A stretch of 14,747 nucleotides of DNA. Origin: Halomonas sp. GTDB lineage: Bacteria; Pseudomonadota; Gammaproteobacteria; Pseudomonadales; Halomonadaceae. The notes under the pieces are model-generated. The model worked only from the letters and a program-made list of their open reading frames with translations, was not told the DNA's origin and made no database searches. The DNA is taken from the NCBI GenBank assembly GCA_003560175.1, contig PWIZ01000396.1, forward strand, positions 1-14,747. Direction: 5' to 3'. The translations under genes and the position numbers were made by a program. Shown piece after piece: positions 1 to 7,992 of this stretch; the first letter of the stretch is position 1, and each line of letters starts with the position of its first letter.

Positions 1-1644
1 CAGGTGGCCAGGGAGCTGGGTATTCTCACGGCCAGGGTCGCGGAGCCGGCCACCGTGCGTGACGGTGTCTTCGAGGAGGCCAGCTGGGACGCGCTGCTGG
101 AGGAGGGGGCCATCGGCCACCTGCACCTGACCCGGGGAGAGGTGGACGAGGCCTTTATCGGTACCGACGCCGAGGGTGTCGAGGTGGCCCCGGAGGGGCG
201 CGAGGATGAGATCTTCATCGACCTCTACTTCGCCTACCTGAACGTGCCCACCGTGGGCCGCAACCTGCTCGGCGAGCGCCAGTTCGAGCAGCTGATGGAG
301 GGCCTGGCCGAGGGCGAGCAGGCCCTGGCGATCATGGCCAACGGCCGCTACTCCTTCAAGGGCTCCGGCTTCGTGCGCGGCGGCATCTACGACCGCATCC
401 TGGTCCACCACGGTGGGCGCTCCGATCAGTTCACCGATGCGGATATGCGCCGGCTGTGGGGCGTCGAGGCCGAGGGCGCGCCGCGCCTGGCCGAGCGCGA
501 CATCTTCATCCTGCGCGAGGAGGCACGCTTCGACCCCGGCCAGCCCTGGGAGCTGGAGCTGCTGGTGCGCCGCCAAGTGGGGGCCCTGGACACCGAGTTC
601 GTCGGCTTCGAAGCCGAGCTCAAGGTGCCCGAGCGCTTCCTGGAGATCCCCGAGCCGGTGGCCGACGCCATGCTTGACGACGAGATGCGCCCGCTGTGGG
701 TGTCGGTATGGGAAGACCGCGTCCTGCACATCGTGGTGCTGGGCGCCGGCCTCGGCGTGCTCACCCTTATTCTGCTGTTCCAGGACTGGCTGGCCAAGCG
801 TCCGCGGCTGCTGCACACGATTCGCTACAGCTTCCTGGTCTACACCGTGGTGTTCATCGGCTGGTATGCCCTGGCGCAGCTCTCGGTGGTCAACATCCTC
901 ACCTTCGCCAACGCCCTGTTCACCGACTTCCAGTGGTCCACCTTCCTGATGGACCCGATGATGTTCATCCTCTGGAGCTTCGTGGCGGTGTCGCTACTGC
1001 TGTGGGGGCGCGGCGTCTACTGCGGCTGGCTCTGCCCCTTCGGTGCCATGCAGGAGCTGATCAGCGCGGTGGCCCTGAAGCTGAAGGTGCCACAGTTCGA
1101 GCTGCCCTTTGCGGTGCATGAGCGGCTCTGGGCGCTCAAGTACATCATCCTGCTGGGGCTGTTCGCCCTCTCCCTGCAGTCATTGGGCCAGGCCGAGATC
1201 TACGCCGAGGTGGAGCCCTTCAAGACCGCGGTGCTGCTCAAGTTCCAGCGGGAGTGGGGCTTCGTGCTCTACGCCGTGGTGCTGCTGGTGATCAGCGCCT
1301 TCAACCACAAGTTCTTCTGCCGCTACCTCTGCCCTCTGGGCGCCGGCCTGGCTATCCCCGCGCGCATCCGCCTGTTCGACTGGTTGCGCCGCCATAAGGA
1401 GTGCGGCAAGCCCTGCCAGATCTGCGCCAATGAGTGTCATATCCAGGCGATCCATCCCGATGGCCGGATCAACCCCAACGAGTGCCACTACTGCCTGGAC
1501 TGCCAGATCACCTACCACGACGACCGCAAGTGTCCGCCCATGGTGGTGCAGCGCAAGAAGCGTGAGAAGGCGACTCGCCTGAGCAGCAAGGTGGACGATA
1601 GCCAGCGGATTCCCGCTGCCGAGGTGTCCGGAGACGGTGCCTGA
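1..1644 (+). CDS. nosR: NosR, membrane iron-sulfur flavoprotein of N2O reduction (5' end outside window)
   Basis: NosR is a polytopic membrane protein needed for nosZ expression and for keeping N2O reductase active, probably by passing quinol-derived electrons to it. The frame is already open at base 1, so the GTG at base 4 is not a believable start. About 546 codons are visible of a family length near 700, and the periplasmic FMN-attachment motif must lie upstream. Numbering from base 4, five or so hydrophobic segments occupy roughly residues 240-450. Two CxxxCP motifs follow membrane segments (C340 in CGWLCPFG, C439 in CRYLCPLG). A cytoplasmic tail carries two ferredoxin-like cysteine sets (C467, C471, C474, C478 and C494, C497, C500, C510). 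The protein ends in a basic, polar tail. nosZ follows after 119 bases. The architecture is diagnostic; the only uncertainty is the missing N-terminus. Confidence 0.96.
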   Translation, partial: QVARELGILTARVAEPATVRDGVFEEASWDALLEEGAIGHLHLTRGEVDEAFIGTDAEGVEVAPEGREDEIFIDLYFAYLNVPTVGRNLLGERQFEQLMEGLAEGEQALAIMANGRYSFKGSGFVRGGIYDRILVHHGGRSDQFTDADMRRLWGVEAEGAPRLAERDIFILREEARFDPGQPWELELLVRRQVGALDTEFVGFEAELKVPERFLEIPEPVADAMLDDEMRPLWVSVWEDRVLHIVVLGAGLGVLTLILLFQDWLAKRPRLLHTIRYSFLVYTVVFIGWYALAQLSVVNILTFANALFTDFQWSTFLMDPMMFILWSFVAVSLLLWGRGVYCGWLCPFGAMQELISAVALKLKVPQFELPFAVHERLWALKYIILLGLFALSLQSLGQAEIYAEVEPFKTAVLLKFQREWGFVLYAVVLLVISAFNHKFFCRYLCPLGAGLAIPARIRLFDWLRRHKECGKPCQICANECHIQAIHPDGRINPNECHYCLDCQITYHDDRKCPPMVVQRKKREKATRLSSKVDDSQRIPAAEVSGDGA

Positions 1645-1710
1645 GGCGACCGCCGAGCAGTGAACCGGGAGCAGCCTCAGCCACGGCCGGGACTGCGACG
1701 GAAGAAGAAG

Positions 1711-1728
1711 GCCGACCGCAGAGTCGGC
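1711..1728 (+). other. Small stem-loop in the nosZ leader
   Basis: GCCGAC (1711-1716) pairs with GTCGGC (1723-1728) around a six-base loop, 35 bases before the nosZ start codon. It could be a 5' stability or processing element for nosZ mRNA, but a six-base GC stem is common by chance at this GC content. I saw no FNR/DNR-type box in the 119-base nosR-nosZ gap, so nosZ may be read from upstream of nosR or from a promoter I cannot recognise. Confidence 0.25.
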
Positions 1729-1763
1729 ATCGCAAGAAAGCGACAACGAAACGGAGAAGCGTC

Positions 1764-3677
1764 ATGAGCGACAAGCATAAGGGCGACAAGCCCATCGTAG
1801 CCGTCAATGAGGGGCGCCGCCGCTTCCTGGCGGGTAGTGCCGCGGTCGGCGCGGTCAGTATGGCCGGCGCCGCCGGCGTGGCGGGCGTGGGCGCGATGAC
1901 CCGCAGCCAGCCGGCTCAGGCGGCCAGCAACGGCAGCGCCGCCAATATCCATGTGGCGCCGGGTGAACTCGACGAGTACTACGGCTTCTGGAGCGGTGGG
2001 CATAACGGCGAGGTGCGCGTCTACGGCGTGCCTTCCATGCGCGAGATCATGCGCATCGCCGTGTTCAACCACTGCTCTGCCACGGGCTGGGGGATGACCA
2101 ACGAGTCCAAGCGCATCATGGGCGACAGCCATCGCTTCACCAACGGTGACGCCCACCACCCTCATATCAGCTATGAAGACGGCAGCCACGATGGCCGCTA
2201 CCTGTTCATCAACGACAAGGCCAACACCCGCGTGGCCCGGATTCGTCTCGACGTCTTCAAGACCGACGCCATGGTGACGGTGCCCAACGTCCAGGCCATC
2301 CACGGCCTGCGTCTGCAGAAGGCCCCGCGCACCGGCTATGTGTTCGCTAACGGCGAGTACATGATTCCCCAGCCCAACGACGGTCGCGATATCAACGACC
2401 CGTCGAAGTACTACACCATGTGGAACGCCATCGACGACGACACCATGGAAGTGAAGTGGCAGGTCATCGTCGACGGCAATCTGGACAACATGGATGCCGA
2501 CTACACCGGCAAGTATGCCGCCGCCACCTGCTACAACTCAGAGGGTGCCGTGGACCTGGCCGGCAAGATGCGCGCAGACCGCGATTGGGTGACCGTGTTC
2601 AGTATCGAGCGCATCGAGGCGGCGGTGGCCAACGGTGACTTCATGACCATCGGCGACTCCGATGTGCCGGTGGTGGATGGCCGCAAGAGCTCCGACCTCA
2701 ATGTCACCCGCTACGTGCCGGTGCCCAAGAACCCCCACGGCCTGAACACCTCTACCGACGGCAAGTACTTCATCGCCGCCGGCAAGCTGTCGCCCACCGT
2801 GTCGATGATCGAGATCGCCAAACTCGACGATCTCTTTGAGGGCAAGCTCGACGACGAGCGCGACGTGATCGCCGCCGAGCCGGAACTGGGCCTCGGGCCG
2901 CTGCACACCACCTTCGATGGTCGCGGCAACGCCTACACGACGCTGTTCATCGACAGCCAGGTGGTGAAGTGGAACATGGAAGACGCCGTGCGCCACTACA
3001 ATGGCGAGGACGTCAACTACATCCGCCAGAAGATCGACGTCCACTACCAGCCGGGCCACAACCACGCGACCCTCTCAGAGTCCAAGGATGCTGATGGCAA
3101 GTATCTGTTCTCACTGAATAAGTTCTCGAAAGATCGCTTCTTGCCGGTGGGCCCGCTGCACCCCGAGAACGATCAGATGATCGATATCTCCGGCGACGAG
3201 ATGGTGCTGCTCCACGACACCCCGACCTTTGCCGAGCCCCACGATGCGGTGATCATTCGCCGCGACCAGATCCAGACCAAGCAGGTCTGGGACCGCGACG
3301 ACCCCTACTTCGCCGAGACCATTCGTCAGGCCGAGGAGGATGGCGTCAACGTCGACACCGACAACACCATCATCCGCGACGGCAACAAGCTGCGGGTCTA
3401 TATGACCACGGTGGCCCCCAACTTCGGCATCACCGAGATCCCGGCCAAGGTAGGTGACGAGATTACCGTGACCATCACCAACCTCGACCGCATCGAGGAC
3501 CTCACCCACGGCTTCTGTGTCGTGGATCACGGGGTCAGCATGGAGATCAGTCCACAGCAGACCGCTTCCATCACCTTCACGGCTGATAAGCCCGGGGTGT
3601 TCTGGTACTACTGCAACTGGTTCTGCCACGCCCTGCACATGGAGATGGTCGGCCGACTGCTGGTCGAGCCGGCCTGA
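1764..3677 (+). CDS. nosZ: Nitrous oxide reductase NosZ (clade I, Tat-exported)
   Basis: NosZ reduces N2O to N2 in the periplasm and is the terminal reductase of denitrification. The ATG at 1764 has GGAG at 1753-1756, seven bases upstream. The N-terminus carries a twin-arginine signal (RRRFLAG, first arginine pair at residues 18-19, then a small-residue hydrophobic run to about residue 52), which marks clade I. All seven expected CuZ histidines are visible: H131 and H132 (in DAHHPH), H180 (HGLR), H325 (NPHG), H381 (PLHT), H432 (GHNH) and H493 (EPHD). The C-terminal cupredoxin domain has the CuA set: H582 (LTHGF), then C617, W619, C621, H625 and M628 in CNWFCHALHMEM. The length of 637 residues is normal. 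No ligand is missing, so the enzyme should be functional. Maturation genes nosDFYL follow directly. Confidence 0.99.
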   Translation: MSDKHKGDKPIVAVNEGRRRFLAGSAAVGAVSMAGAAGVAGVGAMTRSQPAQAASNGSAANIHVAPGELDEYYGFWSGGHNGEVRVYGVPSMREIMRIAVFNHCSATGWGMTNESKRIMGDSHRFTNGDAHHPHISYEDGSHDGRYLFINDKANTRVARIRLDVFKTDAMVTVPNVQAIHGLRLQKAPRTGYVFANGEYMIPQPNDGRDINDPSKYYTMWNAIDDDTMEVKWQVIVDGNLDNMDADYTGKYAAATCYNSEGAVDLAGKMRADRDWVTVFSIERIEAAVANGDFMTIGDSDVPVVDGRKSSDLNVTRYVPVPKNPHGLNTSTDGKYFIAAGKLSPTVSMIEIAKLDDLFEGKLDDERDVIAAEPELGLGPLHTTFDGRGNAYTTLFIDSQVVKWNMEDAVRHYNGEDVNYIRQKIDVHYQPGHNHATLSESKDADGKYLFSLNKFSKDRFLPVGPLHPENDQMIDISGDEMVLLHDTPTFAEPHDAVIIRRDQIQTKQVWDRDDPYFAETIRQAEEDGVNVDTDNTIIRDGNKLRVYMTTVAPNFGITEIPAKVGDEITVTITNLDRIEDLTHGFCVVDHGVSMEISPQQTASITFTADKPGVFWYYCNWFCHALHMEMVGRLLVEPA

Positions 3678-3705
3678 TCCCGCGGGAATCGTCCTGTGGC
3701 AGCAT

Positions 3706-3738
3706 CTGCCGGGCCGGCGTACTGCGTCGGCCCGGTGG
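3706..3738 (+). other. Strong hairpin between nosZ and nosD, no T tract
   Basis: CCGGGCCGGCG (3709-3719) pairs with CGTCGGCCCGG (3725-3735) around the loop TACTG. There is one G-T wobble, and the stem can be extended outward by two more wobble pairs and a C-G pair. No run of T follows, so it is unlikely to be a full intrinsic terminator. It begins 28 bases after the nosZ stop and ends 25 bases before nosD. A likely role is to protect the 3' end of nosZ mRNA and reduce read-through into nosDFYL, so that the abundant enzyme is made in excess over its assembly factors. The structure is seen; the role is inferred. Confidence 0.6.
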
Positions 3739-3763
3739 CCCCTCTCGACACTTAGAGAACGCC

Positions 3764-5068
3764 ATGCCTTCGAGATGGTTACTCCCTTTACTATTCCTGC
3801 TGCCGCCGAGTCTCGCCCTGGCCGCCGAGTGGCGCGCCGCCCCCGGCGAGACACCGCTGCAGGAGGTGCTGCAGTCCGCCGCGCCCGGTGACACGGTGCG
3901 GGTGGCTGAAGGCGTCCACCTCGGCAATTTCGTGATCGAGGTGCCTCTCACCCTGGTCGGCGAGCCCGGCGCGATACTGGATGGCCAGCGCAGTGGCAGC
4001 GTGCTGACCGTCGCCGCCCCCGGCGCCACAGTGCGCGATCTGCATATCCGCGAGGATGGTGCCGACATCACCGCCATGGACAGCGGCATCTTCGTGCTCC
4101 GCGAGGCCGATGGGGCCGTCATCGAGAACAACCGCATCGAGGCCCGCGGCTTCGGCATCTGGCTCGACGCCACGCCCAATGTCCGGGTGATCGGCAACCG
4201 CATCAGCGGCGACACCGCGCTGCGTTCCCAGGACCGCGGCAACGGTCTGCAACTCTACAATGTCACCGGTGCCGAGATCCGCGACAACGAGGTGTGGGAG
4301 GCCCGCGATGGCATCTATATCGATGTCAGCAACCACAACCACCTGATCGGCAACCTGCTGCGCGATCAGCGCTACGGCGTGCACTACATGTTTTCCCAGC
4401 ACAACGTGGTGCGCGACAACGTGACTCGCAACAACCGCCTGGGCTATGCGCTGATGCAGTCGCGCCATCTGGAGGTGGTGGGCAACCGCTCCGAGCGGGA
4501 CCAGAACTACGGTTTCTTGATGAACTTCATCGTCGATTCGGTGATCGCCGAGAACGTCTCCATCGAGGCCCAGCGGGGCAGCATGGCGGCGGCACCCGAC
4601 GGCCATGCCATCAGCGGCGCCGAGGGCAAGGGGCTGTTCGTCTACAACTCGCTGTTCAACGAGATTCGCGACAACCTCTTCGCCCGCACCGAGATCGGCA
4701 TCCACATGACCGCCGGCTCCGAGGACAACGAGTTCCACGGGAATGCCTTCGTGGGCAACGAGACCCAGGTGAAGTACGTGGCCCTGCGCGAGCAGGAGTG
4801 GTCCCATGAGGGACGCGGCAACTACTGGAGCGACTACCTGGGCTGGGACTTGAGCGGTGACGGCCTGGGCGATATTCCCTATGAGCCCAACGATTCGGTG
4901 GACCGGCTGATCTGGACCTACCCCATGGCCAAGATCCTGATGAACAGCCCGGCGGTACAGGTGCTGCGCTGGGTACAGCGCGAGTTCCCGATCCTGCGCC
5001 CGCCGGGCGTACGCGATAGTTATCCACTGATGGCCCTTCCCGACTGGATGGCGGAGATTCTGCAATGA
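3764..5068 (+). CDS. nosD: NosD, periplasmic copper-site maturation protein
   Basis: NosD is a periplasmic right-handed parallel beta-helix protein that works with the NosFY transporter to build the CuZ sulfide-copper cluster of NosZ. The 434-residue product starts with a Sec-type signal peptide (MPSRW, then a leucine-rich core, cleavage likely after ALA near residue 20). The body from about residue 55 to 330 is a run of degenerate beta-helix repeats rich in patterns such as VIGNRI, IRDNEV and VVGNRS. The C-terminal block, with NYWSDYLGWDLSGDGLGDIPY and an aromatic tail, is the conserved NosD ending. The ATG at 3764 is chosen because it gives the signal peptide; no strong ribosome site precedes it. 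The stop overlaps the nosF start by ATGA, so the two are translationally coupled. Confidence 0.97.
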   Translation: MPSRWLLPLLFLLPPSLALAAEWRAAPGETPLQEVLQSAAPGDTVRVAEGVHLGNFVIEVPLTLVGEPGAILDGQRSGSVLTVAAPGATVRDLHIREDGADITAMDSGIFVLREADGAVIENNRIEARGFGIWLDATPNVRVIGNRISGDTALRSQDRGNGLQLYNVTGAEIRDNEVWEARDGIYIDVSNHNHLIGNLLRDQRYGVHYMFSQHNVVRDNVTRNNRLGYALMQSRHLEVVGNRSERDQNYGFLMNFIVDSVIAENVSIEAQRGSMAAAPDGHAISGAEGKGLFVYNSLFNEIRDNLFARTEIGIHMTAGSEDNEFHGNAFVGNETQVKYVALREQEWSHEGRGNYWSDYLGWDLSGDGLGDIPYEPNDSVDRLIWTYPMAKILMNSPAVQVLRWVQREFPILRPPGVRDSYPLMALPDWMAEILQ

Positions 5069-6042
5069 CCCAACCCGTGATCGAGATGCGCACGGTCGGC
5101 AAGCGCTTCGGCAAGCTGACCGCCCTCGACGAGGTGAGCCTGACCCTGGGCGAGGGCGAGGTGCTGGGCCTGATGGGCCACAACGGCGCCGGCAAGTCCA
5201 CCTCCATGAAGCTGATCCTCGGCCTGATTCGGCCGACCAGCGGCGAGCTCAAGGTGTTCGGCCACGATCCCGGCGGAAGCGCGGCCAACGACCTGCGTCT
5301 GCGCCTGGGCTATCTGCCCGAGAACGTGCAGTTCTACGAGCAGCTCAGTGGCTTCGAGGTGCTCGACTATTTCGCCCGTCTCAAGCGCATCGGTAGCGGG
5401 GTGGTGACGCCCCTGCTGGAGCGCGTGGGCCTGGGCCACGCCATGCACCGCCGGGTGAAGACCTACTCCAAGGGCATGCGTCAGCGCCTCGGCCTGGCCC
5501 AGGCGCTGATCGGCGAGCCGCAGCTCATGCTGCTGGACGAGCCCACCGTGGGGCTGGACCCCATGGCCACCCGCGACTTCTACAGCATGGTCGACGAGCT
5601 GCGCGGTCGCGGCGTGAGCCTGATCCTCTGCTCCCATGTGCTGCCGGGGGTGGAGCGCCATATCGACCGGGCGGCGATCCTCGGTCAGGGGCGTATGCTC
5701 GCCTCGGGGAGCATGGACGAACTGCGCGAGGCCGCCGACTTGCCGCTGGTGATACGCCTGCGTACCTCCCGGTCACCGGAGAGCATCGCCGAGACGCTGC
5801 GCGGCCACGGCGTACTGGCACGCCTGGCGGGTGACGGTCGCGTCGTGCTCAAGGTGCCAGTGCCCGCCAAGATGGCGGTGCTGCGTGAGCTCACGGCCGA
5901 CCCCGAGGTCGCCGATCTGGACCTGGAGTCACCCACCCTGGAGTCGCTCTACGCCCACTTCGACGGCACCCTTCGCCCCGGGGCGGGGGCCGAGTCGGTC
6001 CCCGCACCGGCATTCGACACTCAGCAGGGAGTCAGCGCATGA
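5065..6042 (+). CDS. nosF: NosF, ABC transporter ATPase for NosZ maturation
   Basis: NosF is the cytoplasmic ATPase of the NosFY transporter, which supplies NosD with what is needed to assemble CuZ. All ABC motifs are present: Walker A GHNGAGKST (residues 38-46), signature YSKGMRQ (S135-K136-G137), Walker B LMLLDEP (D158, E159) and the switch histidine H191 in LCSHVL. The length of 325 residues is slightly above the usual value of about 300 because of a proline- and alanine-rich C-terminal tail after residue 300. The ATG sits inside the nosD stop, and the stop overlaps the nosY start, giving two ATGA junctions. The motifs alone only show an ABC ATPase; the name rests on its place between nosD and nosY. 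Confidence 0.96.
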   Translation: MTQPVIEMRTVGKRFGKLTALDEVSLTLGEGEVLGLMGHNGAGKSTSMKLILGLIRPTSGELKVFGHDPGGSAANDLRLRLGYLPENVQFYEQLSGFEVLDYFARLKRIGSGVVTPLLERVGLGHAMHRRVKTYSKGMRQRLGLAQALIGEPQLMLLDEPTVGLDPMATRDFYSMVDELRGRGVSLILCSHVLPGVERHIDRAAILGQGRMLASGSMDELREAADLPLVIRLRTSRSPESIAETLRGHGVLARLAGDGRVVLKVPVPAKMAVLRELTADPEVADLDLESPTLESLYAHFDGTLRPGAGAESVPAPAFDTQQGVSA

Positions 6043-6869
6043 GAAACCTGTTCATCGTGGCCGGCAAGGAGTTCCGCGACGGTCTGCGCAATCGCTGGGT
6101 GCTGGCGATCACCCTGGTGTTCGGCCTGCTGGCCATTGGCCTTGCCTACTTCGGCGCGGCGGCCTCCGGCCAGGTGGGCTTCACCCGGGTCTCCACTACC
6201 ATCGTCAGCCTCTCGAGCCTGGCGGTGTTCCTGATCCCCTTGATCGCGCTGATGCTGGCCTACGACAGTATCGTCGGCGAGGACGAGCAGGGCACCCTGC
6301 TGCTGCTGCTCACCTACCCCATGAGTCGGGTGGAGATCCTCGCCGGCAAGTTCCTCGGCCATGCGGCGATCCTCGGCGTCTCCACCCTGGTGGGCTTCGG
6401 CGTGGCCGGGGCGGTCATCGCCGCCTTCGGCAGCGTGGAGCTGCTCGGTGAGCTGGTGGCGGCCCTGGCGCTGTTCATCCTCTCGGCGATGCTGCTGGGC
6501 TGGGCCTTCATCGGCTTCGCCTACCTGATCAGCGTCAGTGTGGCGGAGAAATCCCGCGCGGCGGGTATCTCCCTGGTGGTGTGGTTCTTTTTCGTCATTG
6601 TCTACGACCTGGTGCTGCTGGGGGTGCTGGTGGGCACCGGCGGCCAGGTCAGCGAGGGTCTCTTCCACTATCTGCTGCTGCTCAACCCCACCGACATCTT
6701 TCGTATCGTCAACCTGACCTTCTTCGAGGCGGCGCGGACCCAGGCGGGCCTGGCCTCCATCGGCGCGGATGCGGCCTTCCACCCGGCGCTGTTGATCGGC
6801 TCGCTGCTGGCCTGGGTGGCGGTGCCCCTGGGGCTGGCGCTGTGGATCTTCCGCCGTCGTGAAATCTGA
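6039..6869 (+). CDS. nosY: NosY, ABC-2 type membrane permease for NosZ maturation
   Basis: NosY is the membrane half of the NosFY transporter. The 276-residue product has the family length and about six hydrophobic helices: near residues 17-45, 55-80, 105-130, 135-165, 175-205 and 245-270. The N-terminal stretch FIVAGKEFRDGLRNRW is the amphipathic start typical of ABC-2 permeases of this group, and EDEQGTLLLLLTYP is the conserved cytoplasmic loop. Its ATG overlaps the nosF stop (ATGA), which argues for equal production of the two subunits. The stop lies 15 bases before nosL. Identification is secure from context plus fold. Confidence 0.95.
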   Translation: MRNLFIVAGKEFRDGLRNRWVLAITLVFGLLAIGLAYFGAAASGQVGFTRVSTTIVSLSSLAVFLIPLIALMLAYDSIVGEDEQGTLLLLLTYPMSRVEILAGKFLGHAAILGVSTLVGFGVAGAVIAAFGSVELLGELVAALALFILSAMLLGWAFIGFAYLISVSVAEKSRAAGISLVVWFFFVIVYDLVLLGVLVGTGGQVSEGLFHYLLLLNPTDIFRIVNLTFFEAARTQAGLASIGADAAFHPALLIGSLLAWVAVPLGLALWIFRRREI

Positions 6870-6884
6870 ATAGGAAACCGGCAC

Positions 6885-7412
6885 ATGCTGACACGCAGGA
6901 AATTCATCATCGTGGTAGGGGGCGTCACCCTGGCGGGGCTGGCCGGGTGTGGCGGCGAGGAGGAGGTGGTCGCGGCCTGCGAGCCGCGCCCCTTCCACGA
7001 CGACGACGAGTGTGCCGTGTGCGGGATGTTCATCGCCGGGTTTCCGGGACCCAAGGCCCAGGCCTGCCTGCGCGATGGGCGGCTGCTGACCTTCTGCTCG
7101 ACGTCGGACATGTTCGTGTGGCTGCTGCAGCCCGACTCGGTGCCCCAGTTGCGCCAGGCCTTCGTCCACGACATGGGCATCACCGACTGGGATCACCCCT
7201 CGGACGATGCCTTTATCGAGGCGGAGCTGGCGGTCTACGTGACCGAGCACCCGGTGATGGGCGCCATGGGCCCGACCCTGGCGTCGTTTGGCAGCGAGGA
7301 GGCGGCCCGGGGCTTCATGGCCGAGCACGAAGGCCGGTTGCTCAGCTATGAGGAGATCGATGTCCGGGTGCTCAACGACCTGGCCCGGGCGCATATCCAG
7401 CAAACCATGTAG
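6885..7412 (+). CDS. nosL: NosL, copper-binding lipoprotein chaperone
   Basis: NosL is an outer-leaflet periplasmic lipoprotein that binds Cu(I) and delivers it for NosZ assembly. The N-terminus (MLTRRKF, a hydrophobic core, then LAGC) is a lipoprotein signal, with the lipidated cysteine at residue 22. The conserved CAVCGM motif (C43, C46, M48) and a later CSTSDMF segment follow. The length of 175 residues is typical. The ATG at 6885 has AGGAAA at 6872-6877. It closes the nos transcript: a strong terminator stands 39 bases after the stop. A nosX/apbE-type flavinyl transferase gene, which follows nosL in some denitrifiers, is absent here, so FMN would have to be attached to NosR by a protein encoded elsewhere. 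Confidence 0.95.
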   Translation: MLTRRKFIIVVGGVTLAGLAGCGGEEEVVAACEPRPFHDDDECAVCGMFIAGFPGPKAQACLRDGRLLTFCSTSDMFVWLLQPDSVPQLRQAFVHDMGITDWDHPSDDAFIEAELAVYVTEHPVMGAMGPTLASFGSEEAARGFMAEHEGRLLSYEEIDVRVLNDLARAHIQQTM

Positions 7413-7450
7413 CCCAGGGTTATCCCGCAGGCGAGTGCCCCACCAACGAA

Positions 7451-7481
7451 GCGACCCCGGCAGCCTGGCTGCCGGGGTCGC
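7451..7481 (+). terminator. Strong hairpin terminator between convergent nosL and cytochrome gene
   Basis: GCGACCCCGGCAG (7451-7463) pairs perfectly with CTGCCGGGGTCGC (7469-7481) around CCTGG. On the + strand it is followed by the T-rich TGTCGTTAT, and on the - strand by TTCGTTGGTG. It lies between two genes that point at each other, so it probably works in both directions. Confidence 0.85.
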
Positions 7482-7539
7482 TGTCGTTATCGGCGGTCGT
7501 TCTCGCCGGTGAGGGGAGGCTTGCCGCCGGCGCGGGGTC

Positions 7540-7851
7540 TCAGAGCACCGGTTCGAGCATGAAATCCACCGCGGCCTTGACCTCCTCGTCGCTCAGCTGC
7601 AGCGCGCCGCCCCTGGGAGGCATGGCCTGGAAGCCGTTGATGGAGTGGTCATAGAGGGTCTCCATGCCCTTTTCCAGACGCGGCGCCCAGGCAGCCTCGT
7701 CGCCCGTGATGGGCGCGCCGGCGGCACCGGTCATGTGGCAGGCCATGCAGGCCTGATTGTAGATGGCCTCGCCGTCGGGCTCGGCCTGGATGGTAGCCGA
7801 GAGGGCCAGGGCGGCGACGCCGGTGAGGGTCAGGGTAGCCAGTCGCTTCAT
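7540..7851 (-). CDS. Small exported monohaem c-type cytochrome (c5-like)
   Basis: This is a 103-residue periplasmic class I cytochrome c. It has a Sec signal peptide (MKRLATLTLTG to about A23), one haem-binding CMACH motif (C35, C38, H39) and a candidate sixth ligand M77 in AMPPRGG. The overall pattern, including the PPRGG segment, resembles the cytochrome c5 family. The start is set at 7851, because GGAGG then lies seven bases upstream; the in-frame ATG two codons earlier is only one base from that site. It may carry electrons to NosZ or to another denitrification enzyme, which is inferred only from its position. An ATGCAT-centred NsrR-like site overlaps its translation start, and a symmetrical palindrome lies about 100 bases upstream. 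Confidence 0.9.
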   Translation of the reverse strand: MKRLATLTLTGVAALALSATIQAEPDGEAIYNQACMACHMTGAAGAPITGDEAAWAPRLEKGMETLYDHSINGFQAMPPRGGALQLSDEEVKAAVDFMLEPVL

Positions 7852-7852
7852 G

Positions 7853-7875
7853 AACATGCCTCCATAATGCATCTA
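7853..7875 (-). promoter_or_regulatory. Possible NsrR-type operator at the cytochrome gene start
   Basis: Read on the - strand, the left half is TAGATGCATTA and, after one spacer base, the right half is GGAGGCATGTT. Against the gammaproteobacterial NsrR pattern (AAGATGCATTT, one base, AAATGCATCTT) these match 9 and 7 of 11 positions. The site covers the ribosome binding site, which partly dictates the right half. It is suggestive, not convincing alone. Confidence 0.3.
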
Positions 7876-7950
7876 TAAGAGCTGTAAAAATCGGATGGCA
7901 CCGATGCCTCCGATATCTGGGCCCATGATGGCGCAGGGCTCCATGAGCAG

Positions 7951-7968
7951 CCATGACTCATGTCATGG
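7951..7968. promoter_or_regulatory. Perfect palindrome with Crp/Fnr-type geometry upstream of the cytochrome gene
   Basis: CCATGAC (7951-7957) and GTCATGG (7962-7968) are perfect inverted repeats around TCAT. The core has TGA and TCA six bases apart, the same geometry as FNR/DNR sites, but the half-site is ATGAC rather than TTGAT. It lies about 100 bases upstream of the cytochrome start in the 172-base nsrR-cytochrome gap. It could be an operator for a Crp/Fnr-family or other dimeric regulator. A further partial repeat (CATGAG at 7942-7947 with CTCATG at 7957-7962) overlaps it. Confidence 0.35.
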
Positions 7969-7992
7969 CGTAATTCATCTCCAAGCATCGCC

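Noticed and set aside
1645-1763. A dedicated nosZ promoter with an FNR/DNR box in the nosR-nosZ gap
   Set aside because: No TTGAT-N4-ATCAA-like sequence or convincing promoter is visible there.
3791-5065. Long - strand open frame opposite nosD
   Set aside because: It has shadow composition (His, Val, Ala, Asp) with no domain, and nosD on the other strand is certain.
6021-7403. 460-codon - strand open frame opposite nosY and nosL
   Set aside because: It spans two real genes of the nos operon and is a Gln/His/Asp-rich shadow.
7852-7872. Upstream ATG starts for the cytochrome
   Set aside because: The ribosome site GGAGG is downstream of one and one base from the other; only the ATG at 7851 has correct spacing and a clean signal peptide.
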